Shown here piece by piece: positions 18,417 to 27,430 of a stretch of DNA of 64,000 nucleotides; the stretch's first letter is position 1, and each line of letters starts with the position of its first letter. Below the pieces are notes generated by a model. That model was not told the origin of the DNA. It did no database searches and worked only from the letters and a program-made list of their open reading frames with translations. The stretch is from Marisediminitalea lipolytica. GTDB lineage: Bacteria > Pseudomonadota > Gammaproteobacteria > Enterobacterales > Alteromonadaceae. The stretch lies in the NCBI RefSeq assembly GCF_001758465.1, contig NZ_MJIC01000015.1, forward strand, positions 744,001 through 808,000, in the 5' to 3' direction. Both the position numbers and the translations under genes were made by a program.

Positions 18417-20297
18417 TCAGTCGTCGTCTTTTTCGAGATAATCATTAATTAGTTGCAGAAACGGGGCACCGTAGCGTTCCAGCTTAGTTAATCCTACGCC
18501 ACTGACTGCCAGCAGTCCCTGAGTATTAGTGGGTTTGCTGGCGGCCATCTCGGCCAGTGTCGCATCGTTAAAGATAACAAAAGGCGGCACATCGTTTTCC
18601 TGGGCCAGCACTTTACGTAAATGCTTGAGACGGGCAAACAGCGCTTTGTCGTAATTTTTAAGGGCGGTTTTGGCCGGTTTTTCGGCTTTAATTTCCAGCC
18701 TTGGGGTTGCCAGTTCGACCGCAATTTCGCCTTTTAACACCGGTCGGGCGGCCTCGGTAAGGCGCAGTACCGCATGGCTGGCGATATCCACCCGAATGTA
18801 GCCGCGGTGGATAAGCTGATTAATAATGTTATGCCAGTACTGGTCGCTGTGATCCTTGCCGATGCCCCAGGTTGAGAGCTTGTCGTGCCCTGCTTCCTGC
18901 AGCCGTTTTAAGTTCTTGCCGCGTAACACATCAATGACGTACTGGGTAGCGACCTGCTGTTGCAGTCGTAAAATACAGCTCAGCACTTTTTGCGCGATTT
19001 CCAGGCCATCAAAGGGGCGGGGCGGATCAAGGCAGATATCGCAGTTGCCGCAGGCAGTATCACTGAATTGCGAAAAATAATTCAGCAGAACCTGGCGTCG
19101 ACAGGTCTGGGCTTCGGCAAAGGCTTCCATCGCGGCAAATTTTTGCAGTTCGATAGCGTTGCGCTCGGCCATGGCGCCCTGATCTATCCATTGCTTTACC
19201 CGGGCACTGTCTTTTTCGTCAAACAGTAACAATGCCTCGGCAGGCAGACCGTCCCGACCGGCGCGACCTGTTTCCTGATAGTAGCTTTCAATACTGCGCG
19301 GTACGTCATGGTGAACAACAAAGCGAACGTTGGATTTATTAATCCCCATACCAAAAGCGACCGTGGCTACCACGACATCGATTTTATCAGTAATAAACTG
19401 GCGCTGGACATAAGCACGCTCATCCGCATCCATGCCAGCATGGTAGGCGGCGCTCTTAAACCCCTGGCGGTGCAGCTTGGCACTAAGCTCATCCACTTTC
19501 GCCCGTGAGTTGCAGTAAATTATGCCGCTGCCGTCCTGTTGACGAATATAGGTGACGATTTGCTCAAAGGCCTTGTATTTGGCCATTACCCGGTAACGGA
19601 TGTTGGGCCGGTCGAAGGAGCCTTTGTACACCAGCGGGTTATCCAGACTAAGCTGAAGCTGGATGTCTTGCTCGGTGGTGGTATCTGCAGTGGCAGTCAG
19701 ACCAATAACCGGGATATCAGGAAAGCGCTGCTTTAACTGACCCAGTTCCCGGTAATCCTGGCGGAAATCATGCCCCCAGTGCGATACGCAGTGCGCTTCG
19801 TCTACCGCAAACAGGGCTATTTTGGTTTGCGCCAGCATGTTTAAAAAGTAGCGCTGCAGCAGGCGCTCCGGCGACACATAAATAATGTCATAATGGCCTT
19901 GCTGTAGCCGCTGCACTGTGGCCTGATAGTCGTCCTGATCCAGTGACGAATTCAGATAGGCGGCTTTTACTCCTGCTTCACGGAGCTGCTCAACCTGATC
20001 CTGCATTAAGGAAATCAGTGGTGATACCACAATGCCGGTGCCCTCGCGAACCATAGCCGGAATTTGATAGCACAGTGATTTGCCGCCACCGGTTGGTAAC
20101 AATACCAGTACGTCCTTGCCTTCAATGGCGTGGTTAATTACTTCGGCCTGGCCTGAACGAAATTCCCGGTAACCAAACACATCTTCTAAAATCTGCTGGG
20201 CGTTACGCCGGGGTTGTGGACAGGCACCATTAACCGCGATAGCGGCCTGGCTATCGGCTGTGTTGGTGGCTAAAGGGGTATCTGGTGTTGCAGTCAT
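18417..20297 (-). CDS. recQ: ATP-dependent DNA helicase RecQ
   Basis: A 626-residue 3'-5' helicase. Helicase motif I is LLPTGGGKSLCYQIPA (Walker A at residues 70-74), motif II is DEAH followed by the RecQ-specific aromatic loop CVSHWGHDFRQDYREL, and motif VI reads QETGRAGRDG. The Zn-binding subdomain has CRRQVLLNYF and CGNCDICLDPP. A winged helix follows, then an HRDC domain in the last 80 residues. It acts in recombination and fork repair. The first 30 residues before RRNAQQIL are an unconserved extension, so the true start may be downstream; no clear Shine-Dalgarno decides it. Confidence 0.96.
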   Translation of the reverse strand: MTATPDTPLATNTADSQAAIAVNGACPQPRRNAQQILEDVFGYREFRSGQAEVINHAIEGKDVLVLLPTGGGKSLCYQIPAMVREGTGIVVSPLISLMQDQVEQLREAGVKAAYLNSSLDQDDYQATVQRLQQGHYDIIYVSPERLLQRYFLNMLAQTKIALFAVDEAHCVSHWGHDFRQDYRELGQLKQRFPDIPVIGLTATADTTTEQDIQLQLSLDNPLVYKGSFDRPNIRYRVMAKYKAFEQIVTYIRQQDGSGIIYCNSRAKVDELSAKLHRQGFKSAAYHAGMDADERAYVQRQFITDKIDVVVATVAFGMGINKSNVRFVVHHDVPRSIESYYQETGRAGRDGLPAEALLLFDEKDSARVKQWIDQGAMAERNAIELQKFAAMEAFAEAQTCRRQVLLNYFSQFSDTACGNCDICLDPPRPFDGLEIAQKVLSCILRLQQQVATQYVIDVLRGKNLKRLQEAGHDKLSTWGIGKDHSDQYWHNIINQLIHRGYIRVDIASHAVLRLTEAARPVLKGEIAVELATPRLEIKAEKPAKTALKNYDKALFARLKHLRKVLAQENDVPPFVIFNDATLAEMAASKPTNTQGLLAVSGVGLTKLERYGAPFLQLINDYLEKDDD

Positions 20298-20455
20298 GAG
20301 GTGCAGAGTTTACGCGTTTTTTGCTATGGGTTCACGGGTTTTGCCTGACTTTTTCTGTCTGCTGCCATAACTCATTGATGTAGTGCGACAGAGCCATTCC
20401 TGCCGGGTCGGCATCAATGCTATGATGACGCAAATTTTGTTTTTGGGTGAATATC

Positions 20456-21793
20456 ATGGCCGAACCCTTACCTGATCTCATAGAAGAAATTGTTGCTGAC
20501 AACGGCAGCGATGATATTCAGGCGGTAGCCGAGCAGCTGTTACCAGCGGAAGACGTGGAAATTGCCACACTGCTTGAATCGTTGCCGGTTGAAGAGCGGA
20601 TGTCGCTGTGGCAAGTGTTACCTGATGTACGCAAACTCGACGTGCTGGTTGAGATGCGGAGCGATCCTCGTGAAGTGTTGATTTCAGCCACGCCTGACGA
20701 CAAATGGAGCGCAATATTACTGGGTATCGATGCGGAAGACCTGCTGGAACTGATGGACTCTTTACCCAGCAAGTTGTTGGATTTAGCCATTCAGGCGTTG
20801 GACGAACAGCAAGAGGCGTACTTCCGCGACGCAACCCAGTTTCCTGATGAACAGGTGGGCCACTGGATTTCCCACGAAATGCTGGTGTTACCGCTGAATG
20901 CTAAGGTGCGGGATGGCTTGCGTCTGATTCGCCGTAATGTGCCGGATCACTGCGACAGTATCTTTTTAGTAAACCGTTCAGGGCATTTTTCGGCAGCGGT
21001 AAAGTTAACATCAGTGTTTGGTGCTCCCGAGCATTTACCGCTGGTTGAGTTAACCGAGGAATCCATGCCGGTGATAAAAGGCACCGATGATTCAACCACC
21101 GCCTCGCTGCTGGTGCAGCGCAGTGGCTACGCCGCACTGCCGGTTATCGATGACAACAACAAATTGTTAGGGCGTCACGACATATTAAGTGCCAGTGAGC
21201 TGGTTAACGAAAACTACGAACGGCAGGTAATGGCAACGGCCGGTATGGATGAAGACGAGGATTTATTCGCGCCGGTAGCAAAAAGTGCTCGTAACCGCGC
21301 GCTATGGCTGGGTATTAACCTGCTTACCGCGTTTATGGCGTCCTGGTTTATTGGGTTATTTGAAGCGACCTTGCAACAGGTAGTGGCGTTAGCGGTATTA
21401 ATGCCAGTAGTAGCCAGCATGGGCGGGATTGCCGGAAGCCAAACCCTGACTCTGATTGTGCGCGGTCTGGCGCTGGGCCAGATCACCAGCGCTAACCTAA
21501 AGGCATTAATGACTAAAGAGCTCAAAGTGGGCGGTGTAAATGGCGTTATCTGGGCGCTGGTGATTGGGATTGTGGCCTTTATGTGGTTCAGCGATCCGCT
21601 GTTGGGTGTGGTGATTTGTCTGGCGATATTCCTGAATATTCTTGCAGCCGCACTGGCTGGCGTGGTACTGCCAGTGATCCTGGAAAAACTTAAAATTGAC
21701 CCGGCTCTTTCAGGCTCGGTGATCCTGACAACGGTGACCGATATTGTCGGGTTTGTGGCGTTTTTGGGCCTGGGCAGTTTGTTTCTGCTGTAA
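20456..21793 (+). CDS. mgtE: magnesium transporter MgtE
   Basis: A 445-residue Mg2+ channel. It has the N-terminal acidic helical domain (LLPAEDVEIATLLESLPVEE), two CBS domains (residues about 135-255) and a five-helix membrane domain with the signature PVVASMGGIAGSQTLTLIVRG and the ion-binding VTDIVGFVAFLGLG. Mg2+ binding to the N and CBS domains closes the pore in studied homologues. The ATG at 20456 is preferred over an in-frame GTG at 20447, since GGGTGA at 20445-20450 would serve as its ribosome site. No M-box riboswitch was recognised upstream. rarD follows after 15 bases, so the two may be co-transcribed. Confidence 0.95.
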   Translation: MAEPLPDLIEEIVADNGSDDIQAVAEQLLPAEDVEIATLLESLPVEERMSLWQVLPDVRKLDVLVEMRSDPREVLISATPDDKWSAILLGIDAEDLLELMDSLPSKLLDLAIQALDEQQEAYFRDATQFPDEQVGHWISHEMLVLPLNAKVRDGLRLIRRNVPDHCDSIFLVNRSGHFSAAVKLTSVFGAPEHLPLVELTEESMPVIKGTDDSTTASLLVQRSGYAALPVIDDNNKLLGRHDILSASELVNENYERQVMATAGMDEDEDLFAPVAKSARNRALWLGINLLTAFMASWFIGLFEATLQQVVALAVLMPVVASMGGIAGSQTLTLIVRGLALGQITSANLKALMTKELKVGGVNGVIWALVIGIVAFMWFSDPLLGVVICLAIFLNILAAALAGVVLPVILEKLKIDPALSGSVILTTVTDIVGFVAFLGLGSLFLL

Positions 21794-21808
21794 GAATAAG
21801 AGGTTAGC

Positions 21809-22723
21809 TTGGATACCGAACAACAACGAAAGGCCACCGCCGGGATACTTTACGCGGTAGCAGCGTACACCATGTGGGGTATTGCTCCACTGTACTTTAA
21901 GCAGATTGCTGCGGTGCCAGCTCCCGACATCTTAATGCACCGGATTGTCTGGTCGTCTGCGTTGCTGGCTATCCTGATACTGGCTTTGGGCCAGTTTGAC
22001 AAGGTGCGGGCGATTTTTCGTTCCCGCAAAGTGATGGGCTTGCTGGTAGTAGCCAGTGTATTGTTGGCGGGCAACTGGTTGTTGTTTATCTGGGCTATTA
22101 ACGCCAACCTGATGCTGGAAGCCAGCCTGGGTTATTACATTAATCCCTTGCTAAACGTATTTCTGGCGCGCTTGTTTTTAAATGAGCGTCTGCGCGGCAT
22201 GCAAAAAGTGGCGGTCATTCTGGCGGTAATTGGTGTGGCAAACATTATTATTGCCCATGGAACGCTGCCCTGGGTGGCATTGCTACTGGCCGGAAGCTTT
22301 GCAATTTATGGCTTGTTGCGTAAACAAATACCGGTAGAACCCTTACCGGGTTTGTTTATGGAAACCTTGTTGTTGCTGCCCTTTGCCGGTTTGTACTGGG
22401 TGTGGTTTGCCTCAGATGCGGCGAATATGCTGACCAACAGCTGGTCTTTAAATGCCTGGCTGATGGCAGCTGGTATAGTAACAACCCTGCCACTTCTGGC
22501 ATTCAATGCGGCCGCCAAACGCATTATGTATACCACTCTGGGCCTGATTCAGTATATCGGCCCTACGCTAATGTTTGTGTTTGCGGTAGGGATGTACAAC
22601 GAACCACTGGAGCCTGCACGTCTGGTGACATTCGGCTTTGTGTGGTGTGGTTTGCTGCTGTTTAGTCTGGACTCGTTAAAAGTATACCGTCAGCAGCGCC
22701 AGGCGCAGTTGTTAGAGAGTTAA
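21809..22723 (+). CDS. rarD: EamA family transporter RarD
   Basis: A 304-residue protein with ten transmembrane helices in two EamA repeats. It opens with AGILYAVAAYTMWGIAPLYFK, the RarD signature, and contains LLAGNWLLFIWAINANLMLEASLGYYINPL. The start is a TTG at 21809 with AAGAGG upstream; no in-frame ATG lies near enough to be an alternative. RarD proteins are named from a chloramphenicol-sensitivity phenotype; the substrate is unknown. The gene end (VYRQQRQAQLLES, then stop) is found again in diverged form at 23832-23873. Confidence 0.92.
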   Translation: MDTEQQRKATAGILYAVAAYTMWGIAPLYFKQIAAVPAPDILMHRIVWSSALLAILILALGQFDKVRAIFRSRKVMGLLVVASVLLAGNWLLFIWAINANLMLEASLGYYINPLLNVFLARLFLNERLRGMQKVAVILAVIGVANIIIAHGTLPWVALLLAGSFAIYGLLRKQIPVEPLPGLFMETLLLLPFAGLYWVWFASDAANMLTNSWSLNAWLMAAGIVTTLPLLAFNAAAKRIMYTTLGLIQYIGPTLMFVFAVGMYNEPLEPARLVTFGFVWCGLLLFSLDSLKVYRQQRQAQLLES

Positions 22724-22762
22724 ATATACTCGGCCAGTTTGCTCCGCAAATAGCCCCCGCGA
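22682..22762 (+). repeat. rarD 3' end, first copy of a diverged direct repeat
   Basis: The last codons of rarD and about 40 bases after its stop. Aligned without gaps over 60 bases with 23831-23890, 44 positions are the same by eye. Similarity resumes at AAATAGCCCCC near 22746 against AAATAGAGCCCCC near 23920. The two copies flank the TonB-like gene. Confidence 0.65.
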
Positions 22763-22813
22763 CTTCCCAAGCGTTGAAAAGTTAGCACTGGAAGACGGGC
22801 CATTATTAGGGCG

Positions 22814-23740
22814 TTAATTTTTTAAATACTTATCCAGCGATTTTTGTAGCTGACCATTAAACTTATCGTACTTCTGACAGCCAGCGCCGCCCAAACGCCA
22901 TACTGAGACGCCACGGTTTATGGGGTCGAGAAGGTCAGTTTTTGTTACCGTCATGCACGAGTCTTCTACCATAATTGTTGTTTCGTTTGGTCCAAACTCT
23001 GATAGTACGATAATACCAGAGCCTGGCGGGGCGAAGTCTGCACTCTGCACTTCTAATCGCGCATCTTTACTTTGCTTTTTCGATTTATCGATGAGCTGTT
23101 CTGGCTGGCGGTACGCATGTGCAGACCGCTGTGATAATTCATTAAGCTTTTTTGAATTTAGCTCTGTGATGAAGTGTGTTGTGTTGCTCAAGATCGTGGA
23201 TATTTCGTTCAAATCAGCCTTGGCATTGTTTTGCTGCGACCTTTGTTCCATTTGTGCGTTTTGCCTGGGTTGCTCGTCAACTCTTTCAATCGCCCTTGTT
23301 TCTGGTAATGGCTGGTTCTGGACAGTCATAGTCTGTTCTATCACGTAAGGTTCTTCGACCGGCTGGTTTTGGACAGTCATAGTCTGTTCTATTGCGTAAG
23401 GTTCTTCGACTTGAGGGTGTGAATTAGCGTGCTCAGGTTTTACTAAGTCGTGCTCTTTAACTTTTGTTTTGAGTAGCGCCTGGTTTTGGACAGTCATAGT
23501 TTGTTCTATTGCGTAAGGTTTTTCGACTTGAGGGGGTGAATTAGCGTGCTCAGGTTTTATTAATTCAGGTTCTTTAACCGTCGGCTCGAGCGCCGCTGGC
23601 TTGGTATACAAGTAACTCTGTATACCCGCTCGCTTGTTAACTTGCTTTGGGTGCGGTGAGTCGATGGCAATAATTAAAATAATCATTGCCATATGAATGA
23701 ATAAAGAGAGGACAAAAGGTTTTATTTTGTTGAGTTGCAT
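22814..23740 (-). CDS. TonB-like single-TM protein with internal repeats
   Basis: A 308-residue protein with a short cytoplasmic start, one transmembrane helix (FVLSLFIHMAMIILIIAI) and a long extracytoplasmic part. Residues about 45-170 are Pro/Glu-rich and contain three copies of PYxIEQTMTVQNQ. Residues about 240-308 form a small folded domain with two Cys (SCMTVTKTDLLDPINRG, GGAGCQKYDKF). The layout resembles TonB or a periplasm-spanning anchor, but the C-terminal domain is not one I recognise as TonB. The ATG at 23740 is used; a GTG at 23785 is the only longer option. The gene lies on the opposite strand between two diverged copies of the rarD 3' end, so it looks acquired. Confidence 0.65.
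   Translation of the reverse strand: MQLNKIKPFVLSLFIHMAMIILIIAIDSPHPKQVNKRAGIQSYLYTKPAALEPTVKEPELIKPEHANSPPQVEKPYAIEQTMTVQNQALLKTKVKEHDLVKPEHANSHPQVEEPYAIEQTMTVQNQPVEEPYVIEQTMTVQNQPLPETRAIERVDEQPRQNAQMEQRSQQNNAKADLNEISTILSNTTHFITELNSKKLNELSQRSAHAYRQPEQLIDKSKKQSKDARLEVQSADFAPPGSGIIVLSEFGPNETTIMVEDSCMTVTKTDLLDPINRGVSVWRLGGAGCQKYDKFNGQLQKSLDKYLKN
23310..23597 (-). repeat. intragenic tandem repeats in the TonB-like gene
   Basis: A 50-base unit at 23310-23360 is repeated directly at 23361-23410, and a longer unit of about 118 bases starting at 23361 is repeated at 23479. Two units are nearly the same at DNA level (GGACAGTCATAGTCTGTTCT in the first two copies), so the expansion is recent or kept uniform by recombination. 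They encode PYxIEQTMTVQNQ blocks and two KPEHANS blocks. Confidence 0.85.
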
Positions 23741-23830
23741 CCTTTGCAAGCATAAAAATATCCATAACTTGTCAGTTAAGAACACAGAAAATACAGCAAG
23801 TTCAGCTATGGCTTTCAGGCATTTCCAGTG

Positions 23831-23935
23831 CTTGTATCGTCAGCAACTCCGGGCGCAGCTGTTTGAAAGTTAGGCACATTCGGCCAGTTAGCCTCATAAA
23901 TGAAAGGCTAATCTGACCAAATAGAGCCCCCAAAT
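23831..23935 (+). repeat. diverged second copy of the rarD 3' end (gene remnant)
   Basis: Read on the plus strand in the rarD-equivalent frame, 23832-23873 encodes LYRQQLRAQLFES and a stop, against VYRQQRQAQLLES and a stop in rarD. Several differences are silent or conservative, as expected if both copies once evolved as coding sequence. The match continues past the stop (TTCGGCCAGTT). Upstream of 23831 no rarD likeness is seen, so only the tail survives. Confidence 0.6.
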
Positions 23936-23995
23936 TAACAACCTACTCTACAAGGTAAGTTATCTAATGAACAGGTCTACTTCTATTAGCATTAC

Positions 23996-26227
23996 TTAAA
24001 TCAAAAAAGTGTGAGAATTACTTTTTCTATAAGTCTTACTAAATATCATAGCTAGAATCAAAAGAAGCATCGTCAATGCAAGTCTTGGCTCAGGGACATT
24101 AGTATTAGGTGGGACAATTAAAACACCGTCACTTAGTATTTCAAGGTAAAGCATCCCACTGTCAAAATATGTTTGAAAATCGAACGTATAGTCACTCGAT
24201 ATGTTCCAAATGATGGATGAGAAATCTCCGAATACTTCACCATTGATTCTTAGTAACTCAAAAATATCACCCTCCATCAACATAAAGCTGTCTAACAGGC
24301 TAATGTTAAATAAAACTTCGCTTCCTAAAAATAAATTTCCGCTTATGATTAATTGATCAAAGAAGCCCTCTTCTAAGGCAGAAATTTCTATGTTTAATTC
24401 GGTATTATCACCAAATGTTAGATTTCCAAGTATCTGAAGGGTTCCTGGTGAATTGCCGGGAGAAACAGAACCTCCGAAAATATTTACATTTGAATCAATA
24501 ACCCCTGAACCTGATAACAATCCACCATAAATATTTATTTCTTCAGATTCAATAATACCATTTACTCTTAGTTCACCGCCATTCTGACTTACTAAAGTGC
24601 CAGATAATGATGCTCCAAGATCTATCTTTATTAGTCCTGTAGAAGTAATATTAGAAGCTTTACTGTATGAAAATAAAGTTGCCCCTTCTTCGACTAAAAT
24701 ACTCCCAGAATTCTGAATGCCACCATTAGAAGAAATAAAACCACCTTTCTCTATTCTAATTGTTCCATCATTCTCCAAGTTCCATGATAGATGAAGCATC
24801 GCATTTTCGGCTACTATTAATGAAGCATCTTTATCATTAATGACATTCCCTTGAGAATTAAATGGACCAATGTTAAAACTAGATGTATTGACTATTTTCA
24901 ATGAACTGCCTGCTACATTTCTCCATGTTGCAGATTCACTTCTCGCGCGCAATTTTTGATTGAATACTACATCTGCAGCATTGTATATATTTCCTTCTAT
25001 ATCTCCTGTATTCTCGAAATCTGTTGAAAAACTTCCATATAAAGTTAAATTGTAACTAGCTGGATTTTTTAAACTTCTTAAGTCGAGAGTTCCCTCATTC
25101 AAGCTTATTGATGCATTTCCGGTTAGGGTTGCACCTCCCCCCAAAATTATTGTGCCACTGTCACCGTCGAGTATTTCAGAATCCCCATTTCCTTCAAATC
25201 CACCTGTAATAGATAATGAACCCTTTTCACGGACTAATAAATCACCAGAATTATTTAAATTTCTAGTAAAGTAAAGACTACTATCCTTTGCTACCTCTAT
25301 TTTACCGTTATTTTCAATATCCCACGAAATAACTGAATTGTATTCTCCCTTTTTTTTCAGTGTCCCGCCTTCTTCAATAGTAATAAGCGAATCACTTAAG
25401 GTATTTATTAGCTGGAAATTAGCGAAATCATTAATTGAAAGTTCACCTCCGTCACCAACATGTATAGTATTAGTTCCCAGGCCACTATAATCATCTAGAA
25501 TTTTATCGTTAATTTGCAAATTTCCATTAACTACGATATTCGCATCTCCTGCCCTTGTGTAAATTTGCCCATTGAGAATCAATGATGCGCCGCTATCAAC
25601 TACCAACTCACCATATGAACCTTCAAAATAACCGATGTTTATATCACCATTCAATGTTGATAGGCTCGATTCATCTCCAGCAACGACATGGAGAGCACCA
25701 GTGGCATCCTTGTTAACTCCAATTGTACCGCGCGAATTAAGAGTCGAGTTTTTTAAGATTATTTTAGAATTGTATAGGTCTTCATCTCCCGTAAAAGGGT
25801 CTGGCTTAGGTAGATAAGGGTTAACTCTACTGCCAGGTGTAACACCAATTTGGAAACTCTGAATAGTATAATTAGAATCTTCGATACTAAATTCGTTGCC
25901 GTATCCAGCATACATTATTAATGTGCTTTTAGTCTCAAGATTTTCATTTAAGTATGCCGGGCTACCAGACCCTTCATACCCTACAAAACTTCCATTTACG
26001 TAAGATGGAACTGGACCAAACACAATAGGTAACTGTGGTTGTTCTTTGGGGCCTCCGATTAGCAACGGGTCAGTGTACCAATTGTATGGGTTAGTAAAAC
26101 TTCCACTACCTGACCATATAAATGCTTCAACATTTATGCTTCCTTCACTGGAACTTGCAGTATTAAAAATGAGGATATTTAATAGAAGAGTGATAATATA
26201 AAATTTTTTTTTACATTTGGTTGTCAT
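23996..26227 (-). CDS. PEP-CTERM sorting-domain surface protein with beta-helix-like repeats
   Basis: A 743-residue exported protein. It has an N-terminal signal peptide (KKKFYIITLLLNILIFNTASS), then about 640 residues of repeated short strands rich in Gly, Asn, Ser and Asp (for example GDINIGYFEGSYGELVVDSG), like autotransporter-type beta helices. SPGNSPGTLQILGNLTFG near residue 595 is a common late motif in such proteins. The C-terminus has NVPEPRLALTMLLLILAMIF followed by KTYRKS: the PEP motif, one helix and a basic tail of PEP-CTERM anchors, which an exosortase processes. No exosortase is in the window. Codon and base use are markedly AT-rich compared with neighbours, a sign of transfer. 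Confidence 0.85.
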   Translation of the reverse strand: MTTKCKKKFYIITLLLNILIFNTASSSEGSINVEAFIWSGSGSFTNPYNWYTDPLLIGGPKEQPQLPIVFGPVPSYVNGSFVGYEGSGSPAYLNENLETKSTLIMYAGYGNEFSIEDSNYTIQSFQIGVTPGSRVNPYLPKPDPFTGDEDLYNSKIILKNSTLNSRGTIGVNKDATGALHVVAGDESSLSTLNGDINIGYFEGSYGELVVDSGASLILNGQIYTRAGDANIVVNGNLQINDKILDDYSGLGTNTIHVGDGGELSINDFANFQLINTLSDSLITIEEGGTLKKKGEYNSVISWDIENNGKIEVAKDSSLYFTRNLNNSGDLLVREKGSLSITGGFEGNGDSEILDGDSGTIILGGGATLTGNASISLNEGTLDLRSLKNPASYNLTLYGSFSTDFENTGDIEGNIYNAADVVFNQKLRARSESATWRNVAGSSLKIVNTSSFNIGPFNSQGNVINDKDASLIVAENAMLHLSWNLENDGTIRIEKGGFISSNGGIQNSGSILVEEGATLFSYSKASNITSTGLIKIDLGASLSGTLVSQNGGELRVNGIIESEEINIYGGLLSGSGVIDSNVNIFGGSVSPGNSPGTLQILGNLTFGDNTELNIEISALEEGFFDQLIISGNLFLGSEVLFNISLLDSFMLMEGDIFELLRINGEVFGDFSSIIWNISSDYTFDFQTYFDSGMLYLEILSDGVLIVPPNTNVPEPRLALTMLLLILAMIFSKTYRKSNSHTFLI

Positions 26228-26833
26228 TTTTAGTCCTTCAACAAAGTGGTATTACTTTAATCTATTTTATGCGTAGTAAATTCGTTGTGTTAAAGAACTT
26301 CTTTTCTTTACTTCTGAAATAATTAACCAACTTGACTCTATTAGCTTAGCAATCTTTTGGCCAACTGTATTTAATTCTTTAATTTCAAAATATTAAATGG
26401 ATACTATTATTGTTAAATAAAATAAAGTGTAAAGAAATCAGACATGATCTATACATTTGCTTAAATTGAAGGATGCTTCAAGTCAATACGCATTCATGGC
26501 AAAAATAGAGTGCTTGGCCTTTCCACCGAATTATAAAAAGCTTAAATGTTTCGGTGAACTAACGGCATACCTGTGTTTTTTCGTTAAATTGCATTCGCCT
26601 GCGCTAGGACATTTCTCATACCAACTGCAATTCCCAATCTAGTAGGAATCAAGAGAATTACTGCTGAACGAACCTTTATGTCCGCTTCGTTTGTAAGAGT
26701 CTTAAAAGGCGCTAGAAAAGCACTTTTAGTCAGAAGCAGTTGTTAATTCAAAACTAACAGGTAAAAAGCGTAAGGTCTTCTTTGTCATTATCAAACGGCT
26801 GGGTAGTTTGTGTGTAAAAGTGATTGCGCTTAG
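26228..26833. other. AT-rich intergenic stretch without a supported gene
   Basis: About 600 bases upstream of the PEP-CTERM gene. It should hold that gene's promoter near 26230-26300, but no clear -35/-10 pair stands out. A 61-codon open frame at 26457-26642 has no ribosome site, no recognisable motif and atypical composition, so it is not called. The rest shows no structure I can support. Confidence 0.5.
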
Positions 26834-27156
26834 GCAGCCAGGTCGAATAGACAACCCGTGCCATTATTTTCTTTTGTTGGCAATCCGAGGAACAACATGC
26901 CTGACGGCCTCCCTTTTCGGGTAGAGGATTATATTCAACTGGTTGAACTGTCAGGTCGCCATTTACAACCCAACAAAAATGGGAAGATTGTTAATACAGC
27001 TTCCCCATTCTAACAAGAGTCGGGCTAGAGCACTGTGATTGGAACGAGATGATAACCGGAATCGAGACTGACTTTAAATCTTCGATAAGTATAGAAAAGC
27101 ACTTAAATCAACGCAGAAAAACGCAGGGGTATAGATATAACTTACTAGCCTGCTAA
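26834..27156 (+). pseudogene. decayed Y1 (IS200/REP-associated type) transposase, C-terminal fragment
   Basis: Conceptual translation from 26834 gives PLFSFVGNPRNNMPDG then LPFRVEDYIQLVELSGRHL and PNKNGKIV, which matches the region before the end of large Y1-type transposases (family pattern: GNPR, LPFxLxDYLxLVDWTGR, DKRG). The frame then shifts between about 26990 and 26998, after which PILTRVGLEHCDWNEMITG and HLNQRRKTQGYRYN continue to a TAA at 27154-27156, as in intact members. The N-terminal HUH catalytic part is missing and a stop (TAG at 26831) lies just upstream. This is a dead remnant of a mobile element in the island. Confidence 0.72.
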
Positions 27157-27299
27157 GTCAAACATCACTATCTAAATATAATCACTATTTTTAGCGCAGC
27201 GCATCAGCTTCAACGTTGCGTTTCAGACATCTAAAAGCACTAGCACAATGCCCAACAGATAAATTTTAATGCTGAAGTAAATTTGTTTTTTCAGGCGTA

Positions 27300-27390
27300 G
27301 TGACTGTCCACTACATTGTACCTGTCTATGACTCAATGCTGTGACTGTCCTTTACTAAGGGCTGTTGGACTCAGAGTGCCTGTCCATTAT
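27300..27390 (+). repeat. cluster of four short repeats, consensus GTGmCTGTCC
   Basis: Four imperfect 15-base repeats, all in one orientation: GTGACTGTCCACTAC (27300), GTACCTGTCTATGAC (27318), GTGACTGTCCTTTAC (27341) and GTGCCTGTCCATTAT (27376). They start about 145 bases after the transposase remnant. Y1 transposases act on short terminal motifs, so these may be its old end or REP-like sites; this is inference. Confidence 0.55.
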
Positions 27391-27396
27391 GGAAAA

Positions 27397-27420
27397 GCGA
27401 AACGGGCTGGTGCCCGCTTC
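27397..27420 (-). terminator. probable terminator of the M13 peptidase gene
   Basis: Read on the minus strand: CGGGC, ACCA loop, GCCCG, then TTTCGCTTTT. It sits 11 bases after the peptidase stop codon. Confidence 0.6.
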
Positions 27421-27430
27421 ACCTTTATCT

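Noticed and set aside
20298..20455. Possible Mg2+ riboswitch leader before mgtE
   Set aside because: No M-box-like conserved pattern could be found and the leader is short.
22772..22805. Possible third copy of the rarD tail (GTTGAAAAGTTAGCAC)
   Set aside because: Only about 16 bases resemble the second copy, too little to support.
26457..26642. 61-codon open frame in the AT-rich island
   Set aside because: No ribosome site, no family likeness, and open frames of this size are expected by chance.
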